64,000 nucleotides of DNA from Actinomadura syzygii (lineage in GTDB: Bacteria > Actinomycetota > Actinomycetes > Streptosporangiales > Streptosporangiaceae): positions 248,001 through 312,000 of the forward strand of contig NZ_VSFF01000014.1 of the NCBI RefSeq assembly GCF_008085905.1, given 5' to 3'. A program made the translations under genes and the position numbers. Shown here piece by piece: positions 1 through 8,229 of this stretch. Within the stretch, counting starts at the first letter, position 1. Each line of letters starts with the position of its first letter. A model generated the notes under the pieces. That model searched no databases. It was not told where the DNA came from and saw only the letters and a program-made list of their open reading frames with translations.

Positions 1-603
1 GTGCATGTGCAGGTCGCGGCGGAACGCGATCAGCTCGTCCTCGTGCGCGGCGAGGAACGCGTCGAGCTGCGGCTGGAGCACCGCGCCGCCGAGCACCGCC
101 GAGCCCGCGGACGCCGCGCCCGGGACGGCCGGGCTCGGCACGATGCCGCCGGTCACGCCCTCGTCGGCCGGGTCCTGCGCGGCGAGCGTCTCGGCGGGCA
201 GCGAACCGCGGGCGGTCTCGGCGGCCTCCCCCGCCGCCGTGCCGCGCGTTCCGGTGCCGCGCGTTCCGGTGCCGTGGGCCTCGGTGCCGCGGGCCGCCGG
301 GCCGGTCGGCCCCGAGGCGGCGGGCGGTTCAAGGCCGGGCATCACCCCGGGTGCCGGGTGTGGTGTCATGTGCGCCCCCTGTGCGACGGCGGAGCCGAAG
401 GGTCTCCGCCCGGTGGTGTCTGTGTTCGCGGTGTCGGTGCTCGCGGTGTCGGTGTCCGCTTCGGCGCCCGCGTCCCGGCCCGCCCCGCGGCCGGTGTCGA
501 GCCCTGCCTCGCGCCCTGTCTCGCGTCCTGCGTCGCTTCCGGGCTCGCGGCCCGCGTCACCCGGGTCGGGCCCCCGTCCGGCCGGGTCCTCACGCTCCGG
601 CAT
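1..603 (-). CDS. M20-family amidohydrolase, N-terminal part (cut by window edge)
   Basis: This minus-strand frame is open from an ATG at 603 to the window edge, so only the first 201 codons are present. The end of the visible protein reads DELIAFRRDLHMH, the start of an M20D amidohydrolase (N-acyl-amino-acid or hippurate hydrolase type), where the next residues are normally HPE. The metal-binding domain lies outside the window. About 170 low-complexity residues rich in Gly, Ala, Pro, Asp and Thr come first, with a doubled GTGTR segment. The ATG at 603 follows GGGGGAGGT and overlaps the end of the upstream ligase gene by 14 bases, which suggests coupling. An in-frame ATG at 369 also follows a purine-rich stretch and would give a more usual N-terminus. 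Family is fairly sure; start is not. Confidence 0.75.
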   Translation of the reverse strand, partial: MPEREDPAGRGPDPGDAGREPGSDAGRETGREAGLDTGRGAGRDAGAEADTDTASTDTANTDTTGRRPFGSAVAQGAHMTPHPAPGVMPGLEPPAASGPTGPAARGTEAHGTGTRGTGTRGTAAGEAAETARGSLPAETLAAQDPADEGVTGGIVPSPAVPGAASAGSAVLGGAVLQPQLDAFLAAHEDELIAFRRDLHMH

Positions 604-1756
604 GTGCGACCTCCCCCAGTGTGACGAACCTGTCCTCCGCGAGCTCCGTGACGGCGGCGTCGACGATGTTCTCCAGCGTCCCGCCCTCGGCGCGGATCGC
701 GCGCTGCCGCTCGTACGGCGCCCCGTGTTCCAGTACCTCCCCCGCGACCTTGAGCTCCTCGGCGCAGCCGAGCCGGTCGGCGACGGGCTCCAGTTCCCTG
801 ATCAGCTCGTAGAGGTCGTCCCGCAGCGGGGCGGTGCTCCCGGTGTCGTCGGTGATCACGATGGCGTCGAGCCCGTACCTGGTGGCGCGCCACTTGTTGT
901 CGCGGACGACCCAGGCGGCCGGCCGGGGCAGCGTGTACCCGCGGTCGAGCTGCTGCTCGAACAGCGTGACCAGGCTCTGGCACAGCGCCACCGCCATGCC
1001 GACCTCGCGCATGGTGGGGATCCCGTCGAACATCCTGATCTCGACCGTGCCGAAGTCGGGATGCGGGCGGATGTCCCACCACACCTCTTTGATGCTCCTT
1101 ATGGTTCCCGAACGCAGGAGCGTGTCCATGTAATCCTCGAACGCGGCCCAGTCGTCCAGCAGGTGGGGCGGGCCGGCGGTCGGGAGCTGGCCGAACACGA
1201 TCGCCCGGCTGGAGGCGAGACCGGTGTCGCTGCCCTTCCAGAACGGGCTGGACGCGGTGAGCGCGAGGAAGTGCGGCAGGTAGGCCGACAGGGCGTTCAC
1301 GATCGGGATGGCCCTGGCGCCTGCGGAGACGCCGACGTGCACGTGGACGCCGAACGTCTGGATGCGGCGGGCGAGCCACTGCATCTCCTCGATCAGCTCG
1401 GCGTAGCGCCGGGTGGGCGCCATGACCGCGTCCCGCCAGTCGCTGATCGGGTGGGTGCCGGTGCAGGCCAGCGCGATGCCGCGGTCGGCGGCGGCGGCCC
1501 GGAGGGCGGTGAGGGTCCCGGCGAGGTCGGCCTTGGCCTCGGCGACGGTGTGCCGGATCCCGGTCACGACCTCGACCGTGGACTCCATCAGCTCGTGCCG
1601 GACGGGCGGGTTGTCGCCGTTCTCGCTGAGCGACGGCAGGGCGGCGAGCACCTCGCGTGCGTCCTGCCGCAGGTGCCTGGTCTCCGCATCGACGAGCTGG
1701 ATCTCCCACTCGACGCCCAGCGTCGCCCCGTCCGATGCGTTGAAGTCAATGGCCAC
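590..1756 (-). CDS. carboxylate-amine ligase, YbdK / glutamate-cysteine ligase type
   Basis: Predicted 388-residue ATP-dependent ligase of the GCS2/YbdK family, which joins an amino acid (typically glutamate) to an amine such as that of cysteine. Family features are LGVEWEIQLVD near the N-terminus, GTHPISDW, FGVHVHVGV and VEIRMFDGIPT. The length fits the family (about 370). The open frame runs upstream to 1855, but the GTG at 1756 has GGAGG six bases before it and begins at the family's normal N-terminus (VAIDFNASDGATLGVEWE), so I use it. The downstream amidohydrolase overlaps the end, suggesting an operon. The true substrate cannot be read from sequence; it need not be glutathione or ergothioneine synthesis. 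Confidence 0.88.
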   Translation of the reverse strand: MAIDFNASDGATLGVEWEIQLVDAETRHLRQDAREVLAALPSLSENGDNPPVRHELMESTVEVVTGIRHTVAEAKADLAGTLTALRAAAADRGIALACTGTHPISDWRDAVMAPTRRYAELIEEMQWLARRIQTFGVHVHVGVSAGARAIPIVNALSAYLPHFLALTASSPFWKGSDTGLASSRAIVFGQLPTAGPPHLLDDWAAFEDYMDTLLRSGTIRSIKEVWWDIRPHPDFGTVEIRMFDGIPTMREVGMAVALCQSLVTLFEQQLDRGYTLPRPAAWVVRDNKWRATRYGLDAIVITDDTGSTAPLRDDLYELIRELEPVADRLGCAEELKVAGEVLEHGAPYERQRAIRAEGGTLENIVDAAVTELAEDRFVTLGEVAHAGA

Positions 1757-2172
1757 GGCCAACCTCCGTCCACAATCCTTGCAGGTCGTTGCGTGGCACG
1801 TGGCGCAATTCAGCCAGCGGGTCCCTAAGCCTGGACAAACGCCGGTCCAGGTCACGTGTTCGTTCCATGATGGCGTCCGTGCTCCCCGCCCTGCCGGGTC
1901 TCATGCCCTTTGCGGATCAATTGACTCATGCGGAGGGTCGGCGGGCATCCCGTGCCATACTTTTCGGTCATTGATCTTGTCTGGGGCACCATCCGATCGA
2001 ACTAGTCAGTGCGTCCCAAAATACCTGTGGCGACTAAGCGTAACGGATAGGGGGCGTCCGTTACATACCGTGCATCACCGGAGTGCGCCCGGCGTCGCGT
2101 ACGTCCCGTGCTTGCCGTGTTCACGTTCGGGTACCCCTTCGCCGGATACGTCGCCTAGTCTTCGGGGGAGTC
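1757..2172. promoter_or_regulatory. divergent intergenic region between ligase and D,D-carboxypeptidase genes
   Basis: This 416-base gap is less GC-rich than its flanks and must hold promoters for both divergent genes. I see a TTGACT at 1921-1926 and several AT-rich hexamers around 1964-2025, but no pair with convincing 16-18 base spacing. Its clearest element is the inverted repeat at 2040-2064, listed separately. No gene is apparent; short open frames across it lack both a ribosome-binding site and recognisable protein content. Confidence 0.5.
2040..2064. promoter_or_regulatory. perfect 8-base inverted repeat, possible operator
   Basis: GTAACGGA (2040-2047) and TCCGTTAC (2057-2064) are perfect inverted arms around a 9-base spacer. 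It lies about 110 bases upstream of the D,D-carboxypeptidase start, in the divergent gap. The spacing suits a dimeric regulator; there is no T-tract, so a terminator is unlikely. The cognate regulator is unknown. Confidence 0.4.
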
Positions 2173-3486
2173 ATGGGCGGTACGCGCATGCGCGTGGGGA
2201 GCGATAGGGCTCCCACGGGATCGAGGAGCGTCGGAAGCTTGCGAGCAGAGCGACGGGAGCGGACGAGCGTCCGCCGCGCCGTGACGATGATCACCGTGCC
2301 GCTGACCGCGGTCGCCCTGACCGCGGGGCCCGTCCTCGTGGCGGCGCCCGCCACCGCGGCGCCCGCGGCCGACCCGGCGGGCCCGCTCGGCGGGCCGCAG
2401 CTCGCCGGACGCGGCGTCGTCGTCAACCGCGCGCCCGGCGTGCCGGCCCTGCCGAAGATCAACGCGGGCTCCTACGTCGTCGCCGACGCCGACACCGGGG
2501 ACGTCCTCGCCGCCAAGGACGCGCACGGCCAGTACCTCCCGGCCAGCACGATCAAGACGCTGACCGCGCTGACGCTCATCCCGAGGCTGGACGCGCAGCG
2601 CCTCGTCCGGCCGTCGCAGCACGCCTGCGACGTGGAGGGCACCAAGGTCGGGCTGACCCCGACGATGCAGTACAAGATCTCCGACCTGTTCCACGCGATG
2701 CTGATGATGTCGGCCAACGACGCCGCGACGACGCTCGCCGAGGCGAACGGCGGCATGCGCAAGACGATCGCCGACATGAACGCCGAGGCCAAGCGGATCA
2801 ACGCGCACGACACGCTGGCCGGGTCGCCGAACGGGCTCGACAAGGACCTCGGGCTGACCGTCCGCACCCAGCACACGTCGGCGTACGACCTGGCGCTCGT
2901 CCTGCGCGAGGGGATGCGGAACCCGGCCTACCTCTCCTACATGCGGGCGATCGACTTCAAGTTCCCGGCTCCGCCGAGCAAGAAGGAGCTCAAGAAGGGC
3001 AAGAAGGTCGGCGGGTACCCGATCCACACCCACAACCACATGCTGCCGGGCGAGCGCGAGGCGTACGCCGGGATGATCGGCGGCAAGAACGGCTACACGG
3101 TCGCCGCGCAGCAGACGTTCGTCGCCGAGGCGCGGCGCGGCGGGCACACGGTCGTGATCGCGCTGATGAAGGCGGACCGGCCGCCGTCCCCGTACGCGGC
3201 CAAGCTGCTCGACTGGGGCTTCGAGGCGCGCGGCAAGGTGCAGCCGGTGGGCGTCCTCGTCGCGCCCGGCACCCCGAAGAGCTCGGAGAAGGACCGCGCC
3301 GACGGCATGCTGCCGGACGAGCCGCTCGCGTCCAACAGCACGCACCGGGCGTGGCTGCTCGTCGGCGGCGGGACGGTGGGCGCGCTGCTGGCGATCCTCG
3401 TCCTGTTCGTGGTGCTGCGGCGGCGCAGGCGGCTTGAGGGCCTGCGCTACCGGTCGGCCGCGGCCCCCGACGACCCCGGCCACTGA
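2173..3486 (+). CDS. D-alanyl-D-alanine carboxypeptidase (peptidase S11, PBP5 type)
   Basis: Exported serine carboxypeptidase that trims the terminal D-alanine of peptidoglycan stem peptides. Counting from ATG 2173, all three active-site motifs are present: STIK with nucleophile Ser125 and Lys128, SAN at 180-182 and KNG at 305-307. A basic stretch and a hydrophobic signal segment (about 35-62) lead to an Ala/Pro linker. A C-terminal membrane helix (about 395-417) followed by RRRRR anchors the protein with the catalytic domain outside. This helix-anchor layout is common in actinobacterial DacC-like enzymes. ATG 2188, preceded by GGGCGG, is an equally possible start. The gene stands alone downstream of the divergent region. 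Confidence 0.92.
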   Translation: MGGTRMRVGSDRAPTGSRSVGSLRAERRERTSVRRAVTMITVPLTAVALTAGPVLVAAPATAAPAADPAGPLGGPQLAGRGVVVNRAPGVPALPKINAGSYVVADADTGDVLAAKDAHGQYLPASTIKTLTALTLIPRLDAQRLVRPSQHACDVEGTKVGLTPTMQYKISDLFHAMLMMSANDAATTLAEANGGMRKTIADMNAEAKRINAHDTLAGSPNGLDKDLGLTVRTQHTSAYDLALVLREGMRNPAYLSYMRAIDFKFPAPPSKKELKKGKKVGGYPIHTHNHMLPGEREAYAGMIGGKNGYTVAAQQTFVAEARRGGHTVVIALMKADRPPSPYAAKLLDWGFEARGKVQPVGVLVAPGTPKSSEKDRADGMLPDEPLASNSTHRAWLLVGGGTVGALLAILVLFVVLRRRRRLEGLRYRSAAAPDDPGH

Positions 3487-3663
3487 CTCCGGACGCCGGC
3501 GGCTGACCCCTGCCCGCCGAGGCTGGCCGCCGCACCCGAATCCGTTTTCCGGCCTGCGGTAAAGGTTCGCTCTGGGCGTCGTCGGGCGCTGGCCCGCGCG
3601 TCCGGGCGGGCTTACGCTCGCGGTGGCGGAAGGCGCGAGGGGAAGCCCGGAGGGAAGCCCGGC

Positions 3664-4092
3664 ATGTCCGACATGTACGTCTCCACGTCTGGCGGGCCCG
3701 CGCTCGAACATCCGAACGTCGCGCTGCTGAAGGACGGCTACACCGCCTTCGCCAAGGGCGACATGGGCCTCATCCGCGGGCTGCTCGCCGACGACGTCGT
3801 GCACCGCGTCCCGGGGAACGGGCCGCTCGCCGGGGAGTACCGGACGCCCGCCGAAGTGCTCGGCTTCTACGTCCGCCTGTTCGAGCTGTCCGGCGGGACG
3901 TTCCGCGCCGAGCCGTACGCGGTGATGGCGAACGAGGAGTACGGGACGGCGCTCGTCCAGACCTACGCGGAGCGGCCGGGGCGCGTCCTCGACGGCCGCG
4001 CCGTCGACCTGTTCCGCATCGCGGACGGCCGGATCACCGAGATCCGGACGCTGGCCGAGGATCAGTACGCCGACGACGCCTTCTGGTCCTGA
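3664..4092 (+). CDS. SnoaL-like / NTF2-superfamily protein
   Basis: A 142-residue protein with the pattern of a cone-shaped alpha+beta (SnoaL / ketosteroid-isomerase-like) fold: an N-terminal helical part (YTAFAKGDMGLIRGLLADDVVHRV), then strands ending DLFRIADGRITEIRTLAEDQ. Members include small isomerases, cyclases and many binding proteins, so no reaction can be assigned. A GGAGGGAAG stretch lies about 10 bases upstream of the ATG; the ATG at 3673 is a second possibility. It stands alone, and its 3' end overlaps the convergent BrkB-like gene by 31 bases. Confidence 0.8.
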   Translation: MSDMYVSTSGGPALEHPNVALLKDGYTAFAKGDMGLIRGLLADDVVHRVPGNGPLAGEYRTPAEVLGFYVRLFELSGGTFRAEPYAVMANEEYGTALVQTYAERPGRVLDGRAVDLFRIADGRITEIRTLAEDQYADDAFWS

Positions 4093-5264
4093 CCGGGCGG
4101 CGGCCGCCGCCCCGACCCCGTCGGCTTCACCCCGGCCGGGTTCGCCCCGGCCGCCGGTTTCGGTTCGGTCGATGGCTTCGGCCCCTCCGGTTTCGCCTCG
4201 GTCGCCGGTTTCGCCTCGGCCGGTTTCGGCCCGGTGGCTTTTGCCTCCGGCGGTTTCGTCCCGGCCACTGGCTTTGGCTCGGTCGGTTTCGGCGGGGGCG
4301 GCTCCTCCGCCTCCGCCAGGGCGTTGACGTCCGCTCCGGGCTCGGCGTCGGCGTCGGCGGTGAGGACGACGCGGCGGGTCGCCGTCCACGCGGCGACGAA
4401 CAGCGCGAACCGGGACACGATGTTGATCCACACCATCAGCCCGACCAGGACGGCGAACGCGCCGTAGACCGGGTTCCCGGTCGTCCGGGCGAGGAGCAGC
4501 GAGGCGGTCTGCTTGAGGATCTCGAAGCCGACCGCGCCGAACAGCGCGCCGCGGAAGATCCGCCGCCACGGCGCCTGCGTCCCGGACAGCCGGGTGAACA
4601 GCACCAGGAAGATCACGGTGTTGAACGCGGTCGCGCAGGCGAGCGACAGCAGCCGCAGCGCGGTGCCCGCGCCGGGGACGTCCTCCAGCCCGACCCAGCC
4701 GAGGACGGTGTGCGTCGCCGACGTCGTGACCGTCGAGACGGCCATCCCGCAGATCAGCACGACGCCGAGGAACCCGAGGACGGCCAGGTCCCACACCCGC
4801 TTGACGGCGAAGTTCCCGCCGCCGCCCGGCTCGTAGCCCCACATGTCGCGCAGCGCCTCGCGGAGCACCTGCACCCAGCCCTGCCCGGTGACGAGCAGCG
4901 CGACGAGCCCGATGATCCCGACCGTCGTCTTGGACTGCGCGATCTGCTCGACCTGGAGGTCCTCGGACAGGCCGGGGAGCATCGAGTTCACCGCGCGGAC
5001 GAAGTAGTCGCGCGCCTCGTCGCTGAGCCCGACGAGATAGCCGAGCAGCGCGTACGCGAGCGCCAGCAGCGGGAAGAACGACAGGAACCCGTAGCAGGTC
5101 AGGGCGGCGGCGAGCCGGTCGCCGCGCCGCTCCCGGTAGCGCTGCAGCGCCCTCCCCTGGTGATCGACCCAGCGCCACCGCGCGCGGGCCGCGCGCAGCA
5201 CGTCCTTCGCGCCTCCGAACAGAGCGTCGGCCTTCCGCTGGACCCCGCTGATCGCCTGGCGCAT
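4062..5264 (-). CDS. YihY/virulence factor BrkB family membrane protein
   Basis: Predicted polytopic inner-membrane protein of 400 residues. Residues about 1-290 carry the family's six membrane segments, with the typical LTCYGFLSFFPLLALAYALLGYL near the N-terminus and NPVYGAFAVLVGLMVWINIVSRFALF further on. The family was once annotated as ribonuclease BN, which is now considered wrong; its real function is unsettled. The last 100 or so residues are a charged Lys/Pro/Ala/Glu tail built of imperfect KPxEAK-like repeats, probably cytoplasmic and disordered. That tail reads antisense through the last 31 bases of the SnoaL-like gene. The ribosome-binding site before 5264 is weak. Confidence 0.88.
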   Translation of the reverse strand: MRQAISGVQRKADALFGGAKDVLRAARARWRWVDHQGRALQRYRERRGDRLAAALTCYGFLSFFPLLALAYALLGYLVGLSDEARDYFVRAVNSMLPGLSEDLQVEQIAQSKTTVGIIGLVALLVTGQGWVQVLREALRDMWGYEPGGGGNFAVKRVWDLAVLGFLGVVLICGMAVSTVTTSATHTVLGWVGLEDVPGAGTALRLLSLACATAFNTVIFLVLFTRLSGTQAPWRRIFRGALFGAVGFEILKQTASLLLARTTGNPVYGAFAVLVGLMVWINIVSRFALFVAAWTATRRVVLTADADAEPGADVNALAEAEEPPPPKPTEPKPVAGTKPPEAKATGPKPAEAKPATEAKPEGPKPSTEPKPAAGANPAGVKPTGSGRRPPPGQDQKASSAY

Positions 5265-5360
5265 GTCGGCAACGTACCCGGAAGCGGTAACTCGATGCGG
5301 CAGACCGTAATCGAGTGGTAAACGACCGTCGGTGACCAGCGCGGACGGGCCTGGACCGGA

Positions 5361-5978
5361 TCAGCCGCGGAAGACGAAGTCGCGCTGCGGGCGCCACACG
5401 CCGTCCAGCCCGTGCTCGTACAGGGCGAAGCCCCACACGTCGAAGTCGGCGCTGTAGGACGCGAGGTCCTTGAACGCGCGGTCCATGACGTCGTCCGGGA
5501 GGTGGTGGGCGATCGTCACGTGCGGGTGGTACGGGAACGGCAGCGGGCGCGCCAACGGCCCGGACAGAACCCTCGCCTGGACGCGCTCGCAGCCGCCGAT
5601 TCCTTCGGCGAGCGCGACGAACACGACCGGTGACACGGGACGGAACGTTCCGCTGCCGCGGAGCTTGATCTGGAACGGCCGCTCGGTACGCGCGATCTCC
5701 CTCAGATGCTCCTCGATGACGGCGAGCTCGGCGTCGTCGACCTCGGTGGGCGGCAGCAGCGTGATGTGCGTCGGGATGGCGTGCGCCATCGGGTCGCCGA
5801 ACGAGGCCCGCCTGGCCTGGAGGAACGCGCCGTGCGGGTCGGGGATCGGAATGGCCACGCCGATCGCGCGGACGCCGCCGGAGGGCGCGGGAGGCCGTCC
5901 CCCCGCGTCCCGGGGCGTTGCGGTGGGTGCGGGGGGTCGCCCCCCCGCATCGTCGCGCGCCGGACGGTCAGCGGCCAC
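5361..5978 (-). CDS. 2'-5' RNA ligase family protein (2H phosphoesterase)
   Basis: Predicted 205-residue 2H phosphoesterase. The two H-x-T motifs that define the active site are visible: HIT at 71-73 and HVT at 153-155. Enzymes of this fold act on 2',3'-cyclic or 2'-5' phosphodiester bonds in RNA or nucleotides; the cellular substrate is unknown. The GTG start at 5978 lies inside the end of trpS (11-base overlap), so translation is probably coupled. The first 35 residues are a linker containing DAGGRPPAP twice, and a shorter form starting nearer VRAIGVAIPIP cannot be excluded. It is the last gene of the CorC-like / trpS operon. Confidence 0.87.
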   Translation of the reverse strand: MAADRPARDDAGGRPPAPTATPRDAGGRPPAPSGGVRAIGVAIPIPDPHGAFLQARRASFGDPMAHAIPTHITLLPPTEVDDAELAVIEEHLREIARTERPFQIKLRGSGTFRPVSPVVFVALAEGIGGCERVQARVLSGPLARPLPFPYHPHVTIAHHLPDDVMDRAFKDLASYSADFDVWGFALYEHGLDGVWRPQRDFVFRG

Positions 5979-7056
5979 GTCCCACGAATCCCACCCGTTC
6001 GCGCACGGTCTCCATCGTCCGCGCGGCGACCTCGGACGCGCGGTCCGAGCCCCGCCGCAGCAGCTCGTCGAGGTGCCACTCGTCGTCCAGCAGCGTGAGC
6101 GTGCGCTTTCTGATCGGCGCGAAGGTGTCGAGGACGACCTGCGCGAGGTCCTTCTTGAACTGCCCGTAGCCGGAGCCCGCGTAGCGCTTCTCCAGGTCGG
6201 GGACGGAGGCGCCGTCCAGCGCGGAGAAGATCCGCAGCAGGTTGGTGACGCCGGCCTTCTTCTCCTCGTCGTAGACGACCTCGGAGCCGGTGTCGGTGAC
6301 CGCGCGCATGATCTTCTTGCGCATCGGGCCGGGCTCCTCCAGGACGTCGATGATCCCCTGCGGGGAGGACGCCGACTTGCTCATCTTGGCGTCCGGCTCC
6401 TGGAGGTCGGTGATCTTCGCGGCGCCGGGCGGGATGTGCGCCTCGGGCAGCACGAACGTGTCGCCGAACCGGTGGTTGAACCGCTGCGCGAGCGTCCGGG
6501 TCAGCTCCAGGTGCTGGCGCTGGTCCTCGCCGACGGGGACGCGCAGCGCCCGCTCGCCCTCGCCCGGCTCGGGCGAGTACAGCAGGATGTCGGCGGCCTG
6601 GAGGATCGGGTAGGTGAACAGGCCGACGCTCGTCCCGCTCGTGCCCTGCTTGGACGACTTGTCCTTGAACTGGGTCATCCGCCCGGCCTCGCCGAACCCG
6701 GTGAGGCAGCCGAGCACCCAGGCCAGCTCCGTGTGCTCCGGGACGTGGCTCTGCACGAAAACCGTGGCGCGGTCGGGATCTAGGCCCATCGCGAAGAGCT
6801 GCGCGGCCGCGACAAGCGTCCGGCGGCGCAGCACGGCGGGGTCGTGCTCGATCGTGATCGCGTGCAGGTCGACCACGCAGTAGAAGGCGTCGTGCGTGTC
6901 CTGCATGGCGACCCACTGCCGCAACGCGCCCAGGTAGTTGCCGAGGTGGAACGAGTCGGCGGTGGGCTGGATGCCGGACAGCACGCGCGGGGTGAGCGCG
7001 CCGCCGGGCTGGGACGCGCCGGGAGCGGCGGGGCTGGACGCTTCGGACATGTGCAC
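5968..7056 (-). CDS. trpS: tryptophan--tRNA ligase
   Basis: Class I aminoacyl-tRNA synthetase that charges tRNA-Trp, cytoplasmic and normally essential. The ATP-binding signature appears as HLGNY (37-41, the HIGH equivalent) and KMSKS (224-228). GIQPTADSFHLGNYLGALRQW and the VPVGEDQRQHLELTRTLAQRFN segment are typical of TrpS. Length 362 is slightly above the usual 330-350 because of an Ala/Pro-rich N-terminal extension. ATG 7050 is a close alternative start. It lies 12 bases downstream of the CorC-like gene and overlaps the 2'-5' ligase-like gene. No T-box or attenuator is visible, as expected for a gene inside an operon. Confidence 0.97.
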   Translation of the reverse strand: MHMSEASSPAAPGASQPGGALTPRVLSGIQPTADSFHLGNYLGALRQWVAMQDTHDAFYCVVDLHAITIEHDPAVLRRRTLVAAAQLFAMGLDPDRATVFVQSHVPEHTELAWVLGCLTGFGEAGRMTQFKDKSSKQGTSGTSVGLFTYPILQAADILLYSPEPGEGERALRVPVGEDQRQHLELTRTLAQRFNHRFGDTFVLPEAHIPPGAAKITDLQEPDAKMSKSASSPQGIIDVLEEPGPMRKKIMRAVTDTGSEVVYDEEKKAGVTNLLRIFSALDGASVPDLEKRYAGSGYGQFKKDLAQVVLDTFAPIRKRTLTLLDDEWHLDELLRRGSDRASEVAARTMETVRERVGFVGRGR

Positions 7057-7068
7057 GGACCGATTCTC

Positions 7069-8148
7069 TCAGGCGCCGCCCGAGGCGCCGCCGCGGGTGG
7101 CCCCACCGGACGTCCGGCCCGCCGCCCGGCCGCCGCCGGTCGCGGGACCGGTGGCGGAGCCGGAGGCGGCCGGGCCCGTGCCGGCGGGACCGGTCGCGGC
7201 CTGGCCGGGGGCGGCGGGGCCGACGGCCGCCCGCGGGGTCGCGGGCGGGGTGCCGGGCGGCGCCGTCACGAGCTGCGGCGGCGTCGCCCGCGGGGTGACG
7301 CGCACGCGGGCCACCCGGCGGCCGTCCATCCGGGCCACCGCGAGGCGGTGCCCGGCGGCGTCCACCGCGTCGCCCTCGGCGGGCACGCGGCCGAGCACCG
7401 CCATGATGTGCCCGGCGACCGTCTCGTACGGCCCGGCGGGCAGCCGGATGCCGGTCTCGGCGGCGAAGTCGTCGAGGTTGAGCAGGCCGTCGACCTCGAC
7501 CACGCCGCCGTGCAGGCGCCGCGCCTGCGCGTCCTGGACATCATATTCGTCGCGGATGTCGCCGATGAGCTCCTCCACGAGGTCCTCCAGGGTGACGATC
7601 CCGGCCACGCCGCCGTACTCGTCCATGACGATCGCGAGGTGGCAGCCCTCGCGGCGCATCTCCGTCAGCGCGGGCAGGACCCGCTTGGACGGCGGCAGGA
7701 ACTTCACCGGCCGCACCAGCTCGCCGACCGGGGCGTCCGCCGCGGGCGGGTCGGGGGCGAGCAGGTCGCGGATGTGGACGAACCCGATCACCTCGTCGTG
7801 CGAGTCGCGGCAGACCGGGAACCGGGAGTGCGGGCTCCCGGCGGCGGCCCGCGCGGCGTCCGACAGCGGTTGCGCGGCGTCCAGGAACACGACCTCGGTG
7901 CGCGGGACGAGAACCTCCCGCAGCGGCCGCTCCCCCGCCGCGAACACCTCCTCGATCAGGGCGCGCTCGTCCGGGGTGAGCTGGGTGTTCCGGGCGACGA
8001 GGGCGCGCATCCGCTCGGCGGTCAGCTCCTCGCGGAGCGCGTCCGGGTCGGCGCCCGACAGCCGCACGACGAGGTCGGCCGCGCCCGACAGCAGCCACAG
8101 CAGCGGCCGCGCGGCCACTCCGGGTCGCCGCGACGGCGTCCTGTCCAT
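7069..8148 (-). CDS. CorC/HlyC-type CBS-domain protein lacking the DUF21 membrane domain
   Basis: A 359-residue relative of the CNNM/CorC (hemolysin C, TlyC) family. A short segment RPLLWLLSGAADLVVRLSG matches the point where the family's N-terminal DUF21 membrane domain ends. A CBS pair follows (about 65-190, containing VLVPRTEVVFLD and VMDEYGGVAGIVTLEDLVEELIGDI), then a C-terminal transporter-associated domain (about 205-280) and a Gly/Ala/Pro/Thr-rich tail. The four-helix membrane part is absent, and no remnant of it lies upstream: the divergent galE starts 82 bases away. It is therefore probably a soluble or peripheral nucleotide-sensing protein rather than an ion exporter. First gene of the trpS operon. 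Confidence 0.82.
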   Translation of the reverse strand: MDRTPSRRPGVAARPLLWLLSGAADLVVRLSGADPDALREELTAERMRALVARNTQLTPDERALIEEVFAAGERPLREVLVPRTEVVFLDAAQPLSDAARAAAGSPHSRFPVCRDSHDEVIGFVHIRDLLAPDPPAADAPVGELVRPVKFLPPSKRVLPALTEMRREGCHLAIVMDEYGGVAGIVTLEDLVEELIGDIRDEYDVQDAQARRLHGGVVEVDGLLNLDDFAAETGIRLPAGPYETVAGHIMAVLGRVPAEGDAVDAAGHRLAVARMDGRRVARVRVTPRATPPQLVTAPPGTPPATPRAAVGPAAPGQAATGPAGTGPAASGSATGPATGGGRAAGRTSGGATRGGASGGA

Positions 8149-8229
8149 GAGTTCAGCGTTCCCCGTCCCGGGTTGCGGATAGCCTGGCCTGACCCCGCCG
8201 TAAGAGAGTCGTCTCATGGAGGTCCATTC

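Noticed and set aside
5..1828. A plus-strand 607-codon frame opposite the YbdK-type ligase
   Set aside because: It mirrors the ligase codons and contains no recognisable domain.
1757..2172. A sigma-70-type promoter built on TTGACT at 1921-1926
   Set aside because: The nearest plausible -10 hexamers lie at the wrong spacing, about 30 bases downstream.
2155..5436. A minus-strand frame open for 1,093 codons
   Set aside because: It runs antisense to the D,D-carboxypeptidase and SnoaL-like genes and out of frame with the BrkB-like gene. Its composition is Arg/Pro-rich nonsense, typical of shadow frames in very GC-rich DNA.
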